A stretch of 64,000 nt of DNA from G963663365 sp963663365 (GTDB lineage: Bacteria; Hinthialibacterota; Hinthialibacteria; Hinthialibacterales; G963663365), in assembly GCA_963663365.2 (NCBI GenBank), contig CAXXIH010000005.1:1-64000 (forward strand). Direction: 5' to 3'. The position numbers were made by a program, and so were the translations under genes. How positions within the stretch are numbered: the first letter of the stretch is position 1; each line of letters starts with the position of its first letter. Under the pieces are notes generated by a model. That model was not told where the DNA came from. It worked only from the letters and a program-made list of their open reading frames with translations, and searched no databases. Below are positions 62,980 through 64,000 of the stretch, piece after piece.

Positions 62980-63834
62980 ATGAAGCTTGTACGTTTTGGC
63001 GAATCAGGCGTGGAGAAGCCTGGTGTTCTGAATACAGAAGGAAAGATTTTAGATGTCTCGGCAGCGGTTCAAGATTACGATCCGCGATTCTTTGCCGAGG
63101 GCGGCGTTGCATATTTGCGCTCATGGCTGGAGGTCAATGAATCCTCCGCGCCGATAGTTGATAGCGGCGTGCGTCTGGGACCACCGGTCTGTAATCCGGG
63201 CAAAATTATCTGCGTCGGGCTTAATTATTCCGACCATGCAAAAGAATCCGGCATGGAAATTCCAAAAGAGCCGGTGATTTTCAGCAAGGCCGTGACCTCC
63301 CTCTCAGGGCCCAACGATCCAATCGTGCTTCCACGCAACTCCAAAAAGACAGACTGGGAAGTCGAATTGGCCTTCGTCATCGGCAAACGTGCCAAATATG
63401 TCGAAGAAAGCGATTCGATGGATTACGTGGCAGGTTTCGCCACGATGAATGATGTCAGTGAACGTGAATTTCAGGCCGAGCGTTGCGGTCAATGGGTGAA
63501 AGGCAAAAGCCATGACACCTTTGCACCCTTCGGGCCGTTTTTAGCCACCCCTGATGAAATACCTGATCCTCAGAACCTTGACCTGTTCCTCGACTTGAAC
63601 GGCGAACGCGCTCAAACCGGAACCACAAAGGTGATGGTGTACGGTGTCGTCATGTTGGTCAGCTATATCAGCCAGTTTATGACTCTCATGCCCGGAGACA
63701 TCATCAGCACCGGAACTCCGCCAGGCGTTGGCTTTGGCATGAAACCCCAACGCTACCTTGTGCCCGGCGATGTCCTAGAACTGGGCGTACAGGGCTTGGG
63801 AACGCAACGCCAAGAGGTTCTGCCGCCTGAGTGA
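62980..63834 (+). CDS. fumarylacetoacetate hydrolase family protein
   Basis: A 284-residue FAH-family enzyme, likely hydrolysing or decarboxylating a 2-oxo or 2,4-dioxo acid. A small N-terminal domain (MKLVRFGESGVEKPGVL) precedes the catalytic fold from about residue 70: IICVGLNYSDHAKESG, the metal-binding WEVELAFVIG, the region DVSEREFQ, KGKSHDTFAPFGPFL and GDIISTGTPPGVGFGM. The ATG at 62980 is chosen over the in-frame GTG at 62968 because GTGGAGG lies 6 nt before it. It is divergent from the lyase gene; breakdown of a sugar-acid product (for example 2-keto-3-deoxy acids) would fit but is inference. Confidence 0.92.
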   Translation: MKLVRFGESGVEKPGVLNTEGKILDVSAAVQDYDPRFFAEGGVAYLRSWLEVNESSAPIVDSGVRLGPPVCNPGKIICVGLNYSDHAKESGMEIPKEPVIFSKAVTSLSGPNDPIVLPRNSKKTDWEVELAFVIGKRAKYVEESDSMDYVAGFATMNDVSEREFQAERCGQWVKGKSHDTFAPFGPFLATPDEIPDPQNLDLFLDLNGERAQTGTTKVMVYGVVMLVSYISQFMTLMPGDIISTGTPPGVGFGMKPQRYLVPGDVLELGVQGLGTQRQEVLPPE

Positions 63835-63861
63835 GCCACTTAAATAAACCTCACCGGGAGC

Positions 63862-64000
63862 TTACTCCGTAAGCCGGGACCGCAGGGCATTAATACGCAT
63901 TGCGGTCTCATAGTAAGCGCCACGGTCATAGAGCCAATCCAATTCGGCTACATCCATAACGAGCTGCCATGTGCGGCTCGTTTCTTTTCGTAGATTTGGA
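63862..64000 (-). CDS. C-terminal end of an unidentified gene
   Basis: The minus strand is open from the right edge to a TAA at 63862-63864, giving 45 residues (ending ETAMRINALRSRLTE) with the sensible mix of a helical C-terminus (LVMDVAELDWLYDRGAYYE). It is convergent with the FAH-family gene, 27 bases away. Too little is visible for a family call. Confidence 0.6.
   Translation of the reverse strand, partial: PNLRKETSRTWQLVMDVAELDWLYDRGAYYETAMRINALRSRLTE

Overview
The window reads as a chromosomal segment of an uncultured-type Gram-negative bacterium. An outer membrane is implied by an MsbA-like exporter with a lipopolysaccharide-kinase-like gene, by lipoproteins, and by an alpha-2-macroglobulin. 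The mix of stand-alone prepilin-like proteins, large secreted beta-propellers, a FecR/ECF cassette, a GT39-DUF2298-NHL fusion and scattered secreted polysaccharide enzymes recalls Hydrogenedentota, Sumerlaeota, Lentisphaerota or Planctomycetota. That placement is inference from gene content; no rRNA or marker gene is present to confirm it. I saw no tRNA, rRNA, CRISPR array, transposase or prophage genes.

Layout. 1-5190: minus-strand thioester alpha-2-macroglobulin (cut by the left edge) and a pseudopilin. 5387-8652: ECF sigma factor, FecR-like protein and secreted propeller. 8861-10768: homocysteine methyltransferase/MTHFR fusion. 10807-12839: minus-strand group of a membrane-anchored TrmO-like protein, a radical SAM protein and a DUF5320-like protein. 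13079-15940: Sel1 lipoprotein, a tiny lipoprotein, and a divergent pair of a small Cys-rich protein and an ArsR repressor sharing a readable promoter/operator. 16036-18538: MiaB and a Gfo/Idh oxidoreductase. 18969-23365: large secreted glycosidase-like protein and a Cache-GGDEF diguanylate cyclase. 23624-27581: LeuCD and an Nramp-related transporter. 27897-31634: a lone A/T-rich gene for a 1245-residue protein ending in a PD-(D/E)XK nuclease motif, the best candidate for an undescribed system. 31700-37365: BioB, Kdo/WaaP-type kinase with MsbA-like ABC transporter, pseudopilin, endonuclease III. 37591-51403: 2050-residue membrane glycosyltransferase fusion, a PQQ-type double propeller with a partner membrane protein, and a second large glycosidase-like protein. 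51564-57647: GltD and GltB. 57648-59057: 1.4 kb without a convincing gene. 59058-64000: HU protein with a histone-like tail, heparinase II/III-like protein, fumarylacetoacetate-hydrolase-family protein and the 3' end of one further gene.

Together the genes show biosynthesis of leucine, biotin, glutamate and methionine, a lipid-A-type envelope, and an extracellular carbohydrate-degrading life style (three secreted carbohydrate-active-type proteins of 812-1023 residues without SusCD partners). Regulation visible in the DNA comprises an ECF/FecR pair, a c-di-GMP synthase, an ArsR switch and a leader with two competing hairpins before gltB. Starts were revised where a Shine-Dalgarno (SD) sequence, signal peptide or ATGA overlap argued for it. 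Functions rest on motif reading only; no database search was possible.
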